This document shows, in pieces, positions 25,501 through 33,405 of a stretch of 64,000 nucleotides of DNA. Position 1 is the first letter of the stretch, and each line of letters opens with the position of its first letter. The position numbers and the translations under genes were made by a program. Location: NCBI GenBank assembly GCA_024195265.1, contig JAJLRJ010000002.1, positions 3,071,283 through 3,135,282 of the forward strand. The letters are read 5' to 3'. The notes under the pieces are model-generated. The model did no database searches. It was given only the letters and a program-made list of their open reading frames with translations, and was not told where the DNA came from. This DNA is from Dendrophyllia cribrosa (lineage: Eukaryota; Cnidaria; Anthozoa; Scleractinia; Dendrophylliidae).

Positions 25501-28500
25501 ATTCGCGACATACAGTATCTCTAGTATAAAATATAAATCAGGTTGAATGTTTCTTTGTTGTTATTTTTTTGGTCTCAAATACACCAAAATTCACGACCTA
25601 CATGTATACAGACCTCTAGAATAAAATATAAATTAGATGATCATCGTATAATGCAAATAATGTAACTTTAGGGGGAATAATTTTACAGTCAATACTTGAA
25701 TATTGAAAGAAAAACATTATTTCCAACCTGTGAAAGCAGCAAACAAAACGCGTAAACTTACCACGCTTAAAACAAAAGACGAAGCAACAAATTCAAATCA
25801 CTACTTACAGCCGTACATTAAAATTCACACAGAGAAATATATAAAGGTTTAAATGAAACAAAAGTAGAAGATAACAAGACAATACAAGGCAAAATGGATG
25901 TTAAGAGAGATCTTCATTTTCAAATAATATAAAAACAGACATCTAATTTGACTTCAATTCAGATCTCTTTTCATAATCTGCATGTAAATGATAAGCCTTA
26001 GGAACTAATACATGCATGAATATATATCAGCAACGACAGTGTTTTCACATTTAGTGACAACAAATCATACACTTGTCACAATAAATTTCACAGTGGAAAA
26101 CTAGTGATGTGACTTAACAGCCTAAAAAGCGAAATAATAATACATGTAAGCTCACCTTCTAGAAATACATGTTACAGTGACCCAATAAAAGATATTTAGT
26201 GCTTTTACAAGTATTATTATTTACATGTGCATGTACTCCCTACATGTGTAGTTTCTAGGAGATATAAATGTGCCTTTTCATTTCATACAAACATCTTTTA
26301 CCACAGAGATCATACTGTATTTCTAGTGTGCAATCAGATTAATACATTCTTTCAAATCACTGCCATTGCCATGGAAATGGAATTTAAAATCTCAATGCCT
26401 TAATATAGCTCAATAACACTGTAAAACTTAATAACAAACTGTAATATAATTTAACTGATTTCTCGGAACTTAACACAAAATACTGTAAGGAAAGCAGTAT
26501 ATAGATTTCTTAGCTCTCTATATACTGCTTTCCTCACAGTATTTTGTGTTAAATTCTGAGAATTAACATTAAAAATCATGCAGTTGACAGTCTTTTTTGT
26601 TAGCGTCACCTGTCTGTCTGAAATTTATTTATATGGTGGGAAGAAATAGCACATTGATCGCTCTAGAAACTTAAGAGTTTAACAGAGCAGAATGCATGCC
26701 AGCAGAACTGCTACAAATTGACTTGTACAGCCGTAAGCTGCTTACATATAAATAATAATATTATTGGCTTATCGTTTTGTAAAACCAGCCCCTTGACAGG
26801 GAAAATCATTTGCTACATGGAGAGCAGAATTGATCCAAGCCAAGATGGCTGTTAGCTACAGTTGTAATTTCACCAGTCAAGACTTAATTACTAAAGGCTT
26901 TAACAGGGCTTGAAAAAATAAAATAAAATTTAAGCTTGCCCAGGGAAAGCAAGTCTTAAGTTTTACTTGCCCTGACAAGTTTTTATAAATTGTTAGTTGG
27001 AATGAGCTTAGTTTATAGGTGGCTTGTCCATATCCTTGCCTGTCAAGCAAGTGAGTGGGAAATTAAGTTACTTGCCCGATATAAAAATCTACTCGTCCTG
27101 GACAACCGGATGGGAATTTTTTCACAACCAAAGGACTTTAAATCCCTTGATTATATAGTTAAATTTTCAGTACACAGAATTCAGTAAACAAAGTCATCAA
27201 CAAGAGCCAGAAAGTGGGGATTTTCCCATGTGTTTAACCACAGGGTTCTTTGATAGAAAAAAAAAACATTGACAACAACAGAAACCAATATTATATTTTT
27301 CCCAGATTTTTTCTTCAATTCCCCATCTTTTTCAACAATTACTGAATAAATACACGTACAAGAAGCTGTTTTTGTATAAGAAATAAATGATGTACATGTA
27401 AGTGCTAGAACAAGTGTGAATTTAAATGCTTGGTTTTAACTTTAGAAGCCACAGAAATTAATTTGATATAAATATGCATTGTTTCTATACTTACTGTGCC
27501 TTTCAGTAACATGGAAACTCTAAAGTTCAAGCCCCAGTTAATTTTTATGTTTTTAATTATGGCAAAAAATATTGTACCTCAGAACACAAAAGGTGACAAA
27601 AAGGAACGATAGTTTGTCTGAGCCGTCCCAACTGCCCCAAAAAATTTGAAGTTAATAATTCTTTTTTCCCATTCGGAACTGTACAGTCTGTGTATATGTT
27701 GTGGTTCAAATTTTTCTTTGGTTTGAAAATTTTTAAACCAGTTTGATTTTTGTCTTCCTTTGTCTCTGATTATGGTTATGAATCTCAGACAAAAGAAAAT
27801 AAAAATTAAACTGGTTTGAAAATTTTCAAACCAAAGAAAAATTTGAACCACAACAGATACATTTAAGTATAATGTAGCCAAAATGCCTTTGTTTTTTTCC
27901 CCACAAATGAAACTATCAATAGTCAGGCCAACTATCGCGATTGCAGAGATGCCAACCTCTGGAGATTAAAATAGGGAGTTTTTCCTGGGGGTGAAATCCC
28001 CCCCCCCCCACCTCCCCCCCAAGGCGTGAATCGAGCATTGAGTCACGAGCATCAAGGGGGGTCCAGAAATTTTTTTTGGCTTTACCCTCTAAAGGTGCCA
28101 TTTTCTGCATTCCTGAGACCCGAAAAGCGTTTGTGAAGTTAAGATATGATGAAAGACCGCATTTTTTTGGATTTTGGGAAAATTTGGGTTAAAATCTTAT
28201 GGATGAGTCAATTCCAAATTCGCTTTTATCCAGGAGATTTGGTGACCCGTACGGGAGCCCGGGAGATTCGATCTTATCCCGGAGATTCGATCTTATCCGG
28301 GAGACTCCCGGATAATCCGGGAGAGTTGGCATAAGTGCGATTGTTATCAATAGTTGATTTTACTATCATTAGCTTGCTATTGTGACACAACTTACTATCA
28401 CGATATATACTTTTAAAATAGTTTGATGTATCATTACATCCTTACAACACCACCAACTTCTAAAGATTCTGATTTAAAATATAGATCATCAGGACTTTCA

Positions 28501-29573
28501 ATCAACAGGCCCCTGGCCCGATTCTATGTAATTGTGACATTGGTTTTTGGTGTGTTTCACTGACTTGCTGGGATCCTGGCTAACCGAGCCAGCCCTGAGT
28601 TCTAGCTTTGGGCTTTGTGGAATTTTTCTTGTTACAAATATGCATTTTCAAAACAAATAGCAGTAAAATTACCATAAAGTAACTAAAAATACCATGTTAT
28701 TAAAAGGAAGTATTTGGGACTGTCGTTATTTCCGCGTTGTAACTAACAATTTGTAATTTGAGACACATTGATGCTCTTCAAAAGCAGTCAAATAATTTCT
28801 AATTTGAAAACGCCCCGGCAAAGAATCTCAAAAGGCGTTTGATTGTTTGCTTTACGTTCATAGATGTAGCTAGCCGAGCATGGCACTATTCAATCAAAAA
28901 ACTTATTTTGCTCGTAAATTATTTAAAAAGCAAAAGACCTCAAACTATCCGCTAAAAGAAGCAAGTCAACTCGTTAAATATGGGATTTAACCAGTTCTCC
29001 TAAGCTATATTAAATTAACTACATTTGAAATATTTTCATTTGAAATATTTTTAATTCTGAGCCAACATCGCAAATGAAATTTTATCGATTGAAAACGATT
29101 CACGCGTAAAAATGATCACCGAACGGTTGACACGATATAAGCTTAAATACATTTGTCAATTCTTGAAACGGTTACACCATAAGATCTTAATGTAAACTTT
29201 CAGTTTATTTTTTAGGGCTTTCATGGACAGAACTTAAAGAAAATACTGTATAATAAGGAATTGAACAAAACGTTCGAGACACAGTACAATGATGTGTATA
29301 AAGCTAACTGGCTTTCACATGCAAGCTAAATGAACTTATGATCGCCAACTAACCGTGCAATTTTATGGCTGAATCTCTTTGCAGGAGGCAAAAAGAGATT
29401 AAAGAATCACTGGGAATATCACATGTTAAGAATAAGACTTACTTTCGAGGATATTCACTGTTCTTTGCGCCATTTTCAGCGATATTATCCACGGCGGCTC
29501 CCAATGGCGGCCATCTTTCTTCTAAAGGACGCGAACTGTAAAACGTGGAATCGTCGTATTCCATGTCAGCCAT
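1572..29573 (-). CDS. RUNDC1: RUN domain-containing protein 1 (RUNDC1), 22 coding exons, complete
   Basis: Exons (plus coordinates, in transcript order): 29443-29573, 25095-25182, 23130-23180, 19956-20066, 19477-19584, 16562-16638, 14986-15027, 14739-14781, 14346-14369, 14171-14237, 13369-13469, 13070-13237, 12911-12978, 12442-12519, 6068-6257, 5245-5337, 4826-4948, 4173-4265, 3501-3569, 3192-3220, 2386-2480, 1572-1687. All introns read GT-AG and the phases join to 1965 nt (654 aa plus stop), close to vertebrate RUNDC1 (about 610 aa). Recognisable conserved blocks are ALTSHFAQVQFRLKQVV (exons 2-3), LMELEEFAFQGCPDV (exon 4), a KQLTTQIADLERF coiled-coil stretch (exon 10), IWELFNEYYGMK (exon 17) and the C-terminal LPEDLAIRHLTKINDAF (exon 22). 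The N-terminal two thirds is coiled-coil rich; the C-terminal part is the RUN domain, a fold that in other proteins binds small GTPases. Start: the ATG at 29573, with a second in-frame ATG three codons on. Human RUNDC1 has been linked to p53 regulation; whether that holds here is unknown. Exon 9 is a 24-bp microexon. Exon edges are by eye, without transcript support. Confidence 0.93.
2212..2265. repeat. TTA/TAAA simple repeat
   Basis: A short run of TTA units followed by AAAT units, in RUNDC1 intron 21. Confidence 0.8.
2664..2775. mobile_element. Palindromic MITE-like hairpin, 112 bp
   Basis: Two arms of about 51 bp, beginning TCAATTTAATAAAACTTTTA on each strand, face each other around an 11-bp centre, with a handful of mismatches. 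It lies in RUNDC1 intron 20. The shape is that of a foldback MITE; no target duplication was resolved. Confidence 0.6.
3703..4026. repeat. Minisatellite, about 28-bp unit
   Basis: About ten tandem copies of a unit close to GAAAACATGTAACC plus AGCGCAAAGCGCGG, with the middle part varying (CCAGCGCA, CCGGCGCT, CTATTAAG). It sits in RUNDC1 intron 18, ending about 150 bp from exon 18. The units contain the palindrome-like AGCGCNNAGCGC. Open frames crossing it are by-products of the repeat. Confidence 0.85.
5618..5667. repeat. C/T-rich low-complexity tract
   Basis: Pyrimidine-rich run of CCCTCCCTCC type in RUNDC1 intron 15. Confidence 0.7.
6892..7220 (+). repeat. 5' LTR
   Basis: 329 bp, TGCAGAGATACT to GTTTTCTTCA, preceded by target copy GCTCC. 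It holds a TATA-like box, the putative transcript start with self-primer, and an ATTAAA poly(A)-signal variant near 7182. Confidence 0.95.
7136..7172 (+). promoter_or_regulatory. LTR core promoter and putative self-primer
   Basis: TATTTTTAT at 7136-7144 lies about 25 bp before AGGACTCGTTCA (7161-7172). If transcription starts around 7161, the first dozen bases of the RNA include GACTCGTTCA (7163-7172), the exact reverse complement of the 10 bases after the LTR (7221-7230). The ATTAAA about 20 bases downstream would give a short R region. Confidence 0.55.
7221..7230 (+). other. Primer-binding site of self-complementary type
   Basis: TGAACGAGTC abuts the 5' LTR. tRNA-primed elements have a site beginning TGG, complementary to the CCA end of a tRNA. 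This one does not, but it is complementary to LTR bases 7163-7172, as in Tf1/sushi-type elements that prime from their own RNA 5' end. Confidence 0.6.
7238..9175 (+). CDS. Gag-protease polyprotein of the LTR retrotransposon
   Basis: 645 residues from an ATG only 18 bp after the LTR. Residues roughly 60-240 look like a retrotransposon capsid region (TFRAFAARVRGKAETC). A cysteine cluster follows: C267-x2-C270, 21 residues, C292-x2-C295, with C299 next. This replaces the usual CCHC zinc knuckle. The aspartic protease active site is DTGA at 409-412, in a context typical of retropepsins. The last 60 or so residues already match the region preceding reverse transcriptase in related elements, and the frame then stops at 9173-9175 just after a run of six G (9137-9142). 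Pol therefore probably continues by a -1 shift there. An element protein, not a host gene. Confidence 0.88.
   Translation: MVVIACTIPGCEFETQDVSESIAIVLLGNHTVAHTTSSQSTPSLAPSRGPKLTRPTIDIGVSIEEWNIFLRRWEVFRAGSGINEASAPSQLFQCAGTDLGDRILKTNPSITSEALSAVLATMRSLAVIPVATCVLRTELLQLHQERDETFRAFAARVRGKAETCAFDARCECGRNVDYTDHVIRDVLLNGLSDPDIRRDVLGTKDILTKPINDVIALVENKEMARNALPSASLSSISTFKQNKQAQRTTPPSDPVPAQSDRDKLGTCPDCKTSYKIFTESARGWNTKPHKVCINCYRACRRNQRQRHSPQAPTAQLQAVESDPISQIAAFQGTETPSNNGGCDDTPPTHRSVSETLSHHIFTKGEWRRARLRDHPRVPLTTKLDSRKTTKDSAPPCAPLPLADVSAIIDTGAQSDLWALSDFLACGFSRAHLHPIRMSLSAANRSPIAIEGAFFAKLSTKSPDGRESSCRSMVYVSSSVHDMYLSYESLLNLGLLANGFPGGNSPDERHQHEPGMTPPINATSSLNDGCDATPKPHGPACSCPERQTPPPRPSELPFPCRPENNTRMKAWLLKRYGSSTFNTCPHRPLPCMDGPPIEIHVEATATPKACHTPASIPLHWQQRVYDDLLRDEALGGSSSAYHTVSL
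9172..11904 (+). CDS. Pol polyprotein: reverse transcriptase, RNase H, integrase
   Basis: 910 residues in the -1 frame relative to gag, overlapping it by 4 bp if the ATG at 9172 were used. That ATG lies inside the conserved RT amino terminus (TWCHRMVITRKHDGSPRR), so entry by frameshift upstream is likelier than initiation. RT catalytic motif CVDD is at residues 117-120. RNase H covers about 255-400 (EGEALAVAWGLE, VTDHKPL). The integrase zinc finger (H-H-C-C, ending CADC) is near 500-545. The integrase catalytic triad is D566, D623 and E659, with exact D-35-E spacing. A GPY/F-like module (WDRSGTVVES) lies near 780, then a proline/serine-rich tail. No internal stops. It copies the element RNA and inserts the cDNA. 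Confidence 0.92.
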   Translation: MTWCHRMVITRKHDGSPRRTVDLSPLNKFCKRETFSSESPFQLARRIPKDTWKTVTDAWNGYHSVPLRVSDRPLTTFITPFGRWRYTRAPQGFLSSGDGYNRRFDAVLSTFERKERCVDDTIHHDTDLEQHWWRTIDLLTRVGQAGIVLNPDKFQFAERSVDFAGFRVSDTSIEPLPKYLDAIREFPSPTSTTDIRSWFGLVNQVANYAQLRDLMAPFKPFLSARCQFSWSPELEAAFQSSKEAIVEAIRKGVEIFDMQRRTCLRPDWSRRGIGYFLLQQHCDCPSGLPDCCPGGWRITLAGSRFLSSAEQRYAAIEGEALAVAWGLEQTRYFTQGCDNLVIVTDHKPLTKIFGDRTLDEISNSRLFRLKQRTLPWRFDIAHCPGKTNQAADAASRHPSHSNSLEPPDAMESALLASIRNDAQEVSTIPWSLLARETAADTSLNYIIQSIETGKSTFDNTDPALGPLWPACESFYAHDGVLLYQDRVVVPSSLRNHILQHLHAAHQGTSTMEQRARAIVYWPRMSRDIRDTRERCADCNRNAPSQAATPPHPSPPPSTPFEAVFADFFDYGGRHYLVVGDRLSSWVEILSSSAGTDLGGSAGLIRHLRSFFATFGVPEELASDGGPEFTAGNTEKFLRLWGVRHRLSSVGFPQSNGRAEVAVKTAKRLLMSNTGPTGNLDHDQFLRAMLQLRNTPDPDCHLSPAQIIFGRPLRDSLTFVNKLEKFSNPHVRPLWRHAWAAKEEALRTRMARTTESLKAHSKPLRPLSIGERVFLQNQQGNHPTKWDRSGTVVESTGYDQYRVKVDGSGRLTLRNRRFLRAYTPATPSFPPEPTAVPHLTCLGDQAPASPPDSPSPSTTTSTSSAQVLTDHSCPGPSSAPETPALDQQLRPRRIRQPPKRYEPETGNWIER
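11947..11954 (+). other. Polypurine tract
   Basis: GGGGGGGA directly before the 3' LTR, the expected plus-strand primer site. Confidence 0.8.
11955..12283 (+). repeat. 3' LTR
   Basis: 329 bp, differing from the 5' LTR by one base on direct comparison. Followed by the target copy GCTCC at 12284-12288. Confidence 0.95.
15028..16561. other. RUNDC1 intron 6, no gene seen
   Basis: Very AT-rich sequence with TTTATTTA-type low complexity around 16170-16270. An imperfect inverted repeat built on CCTGTTCACAGG occurs at about 15640-15722 and may be an old MITE. Confidence 0.5.
17342..19258 (+). mobile_element. Ginger-like DNA transposon with retroviral-type integrase, decayed
   Basis: 1917 bp with terminal inverted repeats starting TGTTGTGGTTCAAA, extended by a further CAAACTGGTTTG-type motif inside each end. 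A perfect 4-bp target duplication TCTA flanks it (17338-17341, 19259-19262). TGT..ACA ends, a 4-bp duplication and an integrase-type transposase are the known profile of Ginger elements. The internal integrase is broken by frameshifts. It lies in RUNDC1 intron 5, opposite to the gene. A 159-bp MITE at 27697-27855 shares the same ends. Confidence 0.75.
17900..18865 (+). pseudogene. Integrase/transposase remnant, KRBA2/Ginger type
   Basis: The open segment 18188-18865 (225 aa) carries the integrase core. D44 lies in ICDNGREFKN and E80 in QGLVEC, spaced D-35-E. PRTPTTQGLVE is characteristic of the integrases related to Ginger transposons and the KRBA2 family. Upstream, short segments in other frames hold an HHCC-like finger (AHQQVAHRG at about 17920, VGLCKHH at about 18030) and the first catalytic aspartate region (LMDF near 18137). 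These pieces are in different frames with a stop between them, so the gene is broken at least twice. It would have excised and inserted the element. Not expected to be functional. Confidence 0.72.
20280..21190. mobile_element. 911-bp TIR element with a RecQ-helicase fragment, Mutator-like
   Basis: Terminal inverted repeats of about 90 bp (TAGTCTCCCACGCAGCCGTT on the left; about 85-90 percent matching on the right). A 9-bp target duplication CAGAATAAG lies at 20271-20279 and 21191-21199, extendable to 11 if the ends are trimmed by one base. Long TIRs plus a 9-11 bp duplication fit Mutator-like elements. The interior encodes no transposase, only a helicase motif fragment, so the element is non-autonomous. 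It lies in RUNDC1 intron 3. A 79-bp miniature with the same ends lies at 54257-54335. Confidence 0.72.
20666..20872 (-). pseudogene. RecQ-type DNA helicase fragment inside the TIR element
   Basis: The 69-residue frame starts MPTGFGKSLIYQALPLVF, a Walker A motif in the form typical of RecQ helicases, then VVVVSPFYMF (motif Ia-like) and a segment resembling the following strand. No DEAD/DEAH box follows, and the frame closes at the element's centre. The start of the match and the element TIR are close together, suggesting a captured or relic N-terminal piece. Not a functional helicase. Confidence 0.55.
21262..22780. repeat. 35-bp minisatellite, about 43 copies
   Basis: Tandem units close to TTAGACGGACACCCCCTGTA plus ATGCAGACACCTCTC, with single-base changes and some 34-bp units. 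It fills half of RUNDC1 intron 3, directly right of the helicase-bearing element. Higher-order repetition is visible: blocks with TTAGGCAGACACC then ATGCAGACATGTC recur at about 21598, 21773, 22133 and 22443. Minus-strand frames with RGVCITGGVRL repeats arise from the unit and are not genes. Confidence 0.93.
24160..24290 (-). mobile_element. tRNA-headed SINE, degraded minus copy
   Basis: Reverse complement of the SINE at 24631-24773: the shared body (AACTGCTTTTAAAAGTTGAG-type, then GCACACTGCGAGGATCATAA) and a worn B-box region. It forms an inverted pair with that copy about 340 bp away, in RUNDC1 intron 2. Confidence 0.75.
24360..24562. repeat. GAGTTCGAGTTATCC-type internal repeat
   Basis: Several imperfect copies of GAGTTCGAGTTATCCGAG with GGCCAAGGGAAA-type spacers, ending GCGGGGTTCTACTGTA. 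It lies between the two SINE copies. Confidence 0.6.
24631..24773 (+). mobile_element. tRNA-derived SINE
   Basis: The head 24631-24705 is tRNA-like: A box TAGCTCAGTGG (24638-24648), B box GGTTCGAATCC (24681-24691), acceptor arms GGCTCGA and TCAAGCC pairing with one mismatch. The body follows with GAATTTTTTTTCAGGTTGC and ends ATAAATTTCACTC. C instead of T before the anticodon, the mismatches and the inverted sister copy argue for a SINE rather than a tRNA gene. Confidence 0.8.
26462..26560. repeat. Near-perfect 44-bp-arm hairpin
   Basis: Arms 26462-26505 and 26517-26560 pair with 3 mismatches out of 44, around an 11-nt loop TTTCTTAGCTC. It lies in RUNDC1 intron 1. It could be a tiny foldback MITE or a small-RNA precursor; the sequence alone does not decide. 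Confidence 0.85.
27697..27855. mobile_element. 159-bp MITE of the Ginger-like family
   Basis: Nearly perfect inverted repeats of about 55 bp beginning TGTTGTGGTTCAAA, the same ends as the 1917-bp element at 17342-19258. Flanks are TATA and GATA, a 3-of-4 match to a 4-bp target duplication. RUNDC1 intron 1. Confidence 0.8.
27949..28333. repeat. Interspersed repeat with GGGAGATTCGATCTTATCC units
   Basis: Ends GATGCCAACCTC and GAGAGTTGGCAT face each other. The right part is made of CCCGGAGATTCGATCTTATC and TCCGGGAG units, and a C-rich tract is at about 28000. Probably a small TIR element in RUNDC1 intron 1. Confidence 0.55.
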
Positions 29574-30862
29574 GTTCTTTTAAACAATTCAGTTCATTCT
29601 CTGGGGAGACTTGCGAGCCTGAAAAACTAAAATTCCCACTTGTCGTTCACACGAACAGGAAAGACCAACTATATCTAGGAAACAAGGCAAAGATCAACGG
29701 AAGCAATCAAATACAGTTGTTGACGCACAAAAGTTGCGTGGGCATGACTGTCATGGGAGGGGTGTGAATGACGCGAATAACTGAGTGGGGAGGGGGGAGG
29801 GGGCGTGATAATTGAACCATGGCATGACACTGACGACACTCTGGCAGAATCTCTTTTATCTTGATGGAAACGCCGCGTTTCTTATTTCTTTTTCAAAGAA
29901 GATTATCCGAGAAAAGGTTTTTAATCACTATATTATTTTAAAATAAAAGGAACAAACAGTACACGACACGACACAGCCAGCCAAAGCCACAGCCACGACC
30001 TTGGCCGTTTTCGCGGGAAATTTCACCAATGACATTTCATTGAAAGGCTTTCACAGCAGACACAGTTGTATTCCAAATTCGAGGTGAAACATTTACATTC
30101 GTTTGGTACAAAAAAACTCTAGCTCAACCTTTACACCTAAGCTACAATATTGTCGGTCATTACTTTATTCTATTTATTTATATTTTGTTTTCAAATTCGA
30201 CTATGAAGAAGTCAAAATTGCGCGAACGAGTTTACGAGAGCCGTGTCGTCAAAAGGCTTTCGACAGAAGTAAATTTGAAACATACCTTGTCAAATAACTG
30301 ACCAATTGGAAACCACTTCGAACAACTCTTCTGCATTGTGATTGGCTGAGAGGCTTGTCAAGCGTCAGCAAGAAAACCTCTTGAAGATTTTTTTTTTCAA
30401 GGCGGAGTTGTTCTACATCTTTTGTGGACTTCTTCAACAAAACTTCTGAAGGTTTGTACGGTTTATTCTCACAAGCTTTACTCGGTTAGTCGTGGCTTTT
30501 TAACTGTTTTAACCTTAAGAAGGCAAACAGTAATATTTTGAGCATTTTCCTTTGCTGTGTCATTCTATTTTTCTAAAAAAACTAGCAGTTAAATTAGGAC
30601 TAATTCCTACTTCTAGAAGGAAATGTGCGAAACGAAGAAAGGGTGGAGAAAAAGCTGTTTTAATTAAAAAATAAGCCAAATTACACATTAGAAATTCTGC
30701 AACTAACACAAACTTTTAATAGCTATTTCACTGAGTTATAAAAAACTTAAAAAGGCAAATTTTTTTGCACTATATTTAAGCTTATGCTCTTTCTAAATTG
30801 TAAAATCGTTACTTTTGTCCCGCAGGTAGTGACGACAACCTCTAGAACGACACTGCGCCGAA
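29574..30862. promoter_or_regulatory. Divergent intergenic region between RUNDC1 and the HSF gene
   Basis: 1.3 kb separates the two start codons on opposite strands. CCAAT-type motifs face both ways at 30302-30306 (CCAAT) and about 30340-30344 (ATTGG). TTCTAGAA at 30611-30618 is a two-unit heat shock element (TTCnnGAA). A pyrimidine tract and CAG at about 30814-30825 look like a 3' splice site, suggesting a 5' UTR intron for the HSF gene. No coding sequence seen. Confidence 0.45.
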
Positions 30863-31720
30863 ATGGACATAGCCAACAGCCTACACTTTACTCCCGTTAA
30901 GGGCAAACCTCTGAGTCCGTTTATTTCAAAGCTAAAGCTTCTTCTGAGTGACGAAAAGTATCGAAAAGCCATACGCTGGTCAGAGAGTGGCGGGGCAGTT
31001 CTCATTACCGACGGCGAAGCATTCAAACGGCAGGTTCTAGACGAGAGCGCAGAAATGTTTAAAACCAGAAACTTTACAAGTTTCGTGAGGCAGCTCAACC
31101 TTTACGGCTTTCGTAAAGTTCCGGTCAACGGGAAAGGTGACCCGTCCAAAAACATGGAATTCGAGCATATCCATTTTAAACGCGACAAACCAGAACTTAT
31201 GCATTTGGTTCACCGAACCTGCTCTTCCAGAAAAAAGAAGCGAGTTGCTCAGGGAACGCTAACGACCTTCAAAAGAGAAAGCTCAACGCAGTTAGGAGGC
31301 CCACCTTATAGAAAGTTCAAGTTGGATGAAAACGAGAAAGGTGGCGTGAATTCGGGAAAACTGAGAAGAAGCGACAACAGTTTCTACGGCGAAAGCCCCG
31401 ACTCGTCACCGCACAAAGGCGAAACGGAAAGCGAAGAAGAGTGTAGCGCCGGAGAATTCAACCATTCCAGGCACTCTCCATTTGAAGTCGCCCCGACCAG
31501 TGGCGGGAACTCCCTCTTGGAATACTACTATCAAAAACACCAAGAGGAGCAGATTGCTGTTCAGCTTCTGTTAAACTTGCGCTACTCAACGTCCTCGCCT
31601 CAAAGCTGCGAAAATTTCCAGCCTCCACAAGCCACCTACGATCCATCTTGCACTGGATATCCAATGTATATGTACCCAACCTCAGTCCCTTTTTATGGCC
31701 AGTACAATTCTATGTACTGA
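30863..31720 (+). CDS. Heat shock factor family transcription factor, HSF5-like
   Basis: 285 residues in one uninterrupted ORF. An HSF-type winged-helix DNA-binding domain spans about 18-118: FISKLKLLLSDEKYRKAIRW, then MFKTRNFTSFVRQLNLYGF holding the recognition helix (71-81), then HFKRDKPELM. SSRKKKRV (121-128) may be a nuclear signal. There is no heptad-repeat trimerisation region like that of HSF1/2/4, and the tail is short, serine- and tyrosine-rich. FKTxNFTSFxRQLNLYGFRKV resembles HSF5 more than HSF1; HSFY is the alternative. It would bind nGAAn-type sites in the nucleus. The start is the first ATG of the frame after a likely splice acceptor. AATAAA signals lie at 32432 and 32521. A candidate heat shock element is 245 bp upstream. 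Confidence 0.85.
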   Translation: MDIANSLHFTPVKGKPLSPFISKLKLLLSDEKYRKAIRWSESGGAVLITDGEAFKRQVLDESAEMFKTRNFTSFVRQLNLYGFRKVPVNGKGDPSKNMEFEHIHFKRDKPELMHLVHRTCSSRKKKRVAQGTLTTFKRESSTQLGGPPYRKFKLDENEKGGVNSGKLRRSDNSFYGESPDSSPHKGETESEEECSAGEFNHSRHSPFEVAPTSGGNSLLEYYYQKHQEEQIAVQLLLNLRYSTSSPQSCENFQPPQATYDPSCTGYPMYMYPTSVPFYGQYNSMY

Positions 31721-32431
31721 TTGACAAACTGTTTAAAGGTAACGATTTTTCTTTGGAACTGATGAAATTTAGCAACGGTTTTTTTTCTTCTTTTGCAGTT
31801 GTTTTGTAATGTTTTAGAGATCGTTGGTAAGCTTACATGCATAAGCTTATTTCTAGTCACGCAAATCTATAAGTATTAACTAGTACAATTTGAAACTTTC
31901 ATCTATATTTCAAAAGTGATTTTTTTCTTTTTATTTCTCCTGTTTTAAATATCTTATTTTCGTTTAAGCTTTTATCAACGTACAGAATTAAACACACAGG
32001 AAAGAAACAAAAATAATTGCAAAAAGAGCAACTATTAATCTTATTACAAGCGATTCTCGAATATTTACATTGTATCATTTTTTTAAATTTCTTTTTTAAG
32101 TAAAGTGATTGAATTTTCAAAAGATTTTAATTAAACTGAATTGATATAAAGGAATTTAAATACAGCAAGTGTTAAAAAATATTTAACTTATTACATTATT
32201 GCATTGCTCATCAGTTTTATTTCATAATGATAATTTGAGCCTCGCGGGTCTCTAGGCGAGTTTATAGAGCAAAAAGCCATAATTCTCAGATTTGTAATTT
32301 ATAATTTCCATTACAATATATTAAATTAATTTATATTTATTTTTGAAATGTAATTTATTACGTGATGTAAATTTTATGAAACAGGATTCACTTTGAGAGA
32401 CAGGAAAATATTTCAGGACTGACTGACTATA

Positions 32432-32526
32432 AATAAACTACAAGCGAGCTATTTATTGAATGTAAGCTTTAATGTAGCAACGGTAGCAGATGAATAGGGA
32501 ACTGAATAGATTGAGATTGTAATAAA
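32432..32526 (+). terminator. Candidate poly(A) signals of the HSF gene
   Basis: AATAAA at 32432-32437 and 32521-32526, 0.7-0.8 kb after the stop codon, on the coding strand. Confidence 0.4.
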
Positions 32527-33091
32527 CTACAACATCACATTAGAGGTGGCCTTCATTTTATATTCTTTTTATCTTACAAAACCCTAGTCCAAACCATTTA
32601 TTCCCAGCTTTTTTTAGGAAGTTCTGGTATAAATTAAAGGGGCTTGGCCATTGTCACCTACAGTTGTCAATAAACAACTAAATTCACAACTGAAAAAGAA
32701 CATGAGTCATCATGAAAACTATTACTGACAAAATTTGGAAAACCATGACCGAAGTTATACTAGAGTTAATATTTATACTAACTTCTGTTGTTTTTATTTG
32801 ATTTTGCTTAGGCAACATCTCGGTTTGATGAGATTTTTTGAAGCAAATTTGACGGCTAAATTTTCATTTCACATCCAACAGGTGCGAAATAAAGGAGGCG
32901 CCGTCCCTTTTTATTGGAACTTCGTGTTTAAAAGTGGGGTAATGTGTTTTAAACTTGCAGGTTTTGCCTCAAGCTATTTAAATTACTATTCAGAATAAAA
33001 TTGCCCCTCTCACTCTCAGTCTATCGGACCTCGCGTCATGCATTACTGACATTACTCCATCTTCACTCGCAATCAGTTTTCCTTCGATCGT

Positions 33092-33405
33092 AGCCTGCGT
33101 GGCAGGCGTAAACGGGGAGGGGGAGGGGGCGCAAACAAGGAAAGGGGGAGAAGGGAAGGTACGCCCACCGATTTCCTTGTAATCGAATTACGTCAACTGT
33201 CAATACGTTCACCAATCAAAAACTGGCACGCGCTTTTTTACGCATGGATGACTTCACGCGGGAATTTACTTTGTTTACCGCCCAGCACAATCAGAATTTG
33301 CGGCCGCAAGCGTCCGCAGAAATGAACAAATAGCGGTCTTTATTGCAGGCGTCTTTTCCCTCTCTCCCCAGTTCCCTTCTCCCCGACGCCTGCTACGCAG
33401 GGTAC
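33092..33405. mobile_element. Foldback MITE with CCTGCGTGGCAGGCG ends
   Basis: The left end GTAGCCTGCGTGGCAGGCGT followed by a G-rich stretch faces the right end GACGCCTGCTACGCAGGGTA preceded by a C-rich stretch. About 310 bp; the ends are themselves palindromic. Confidence 0.6.
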
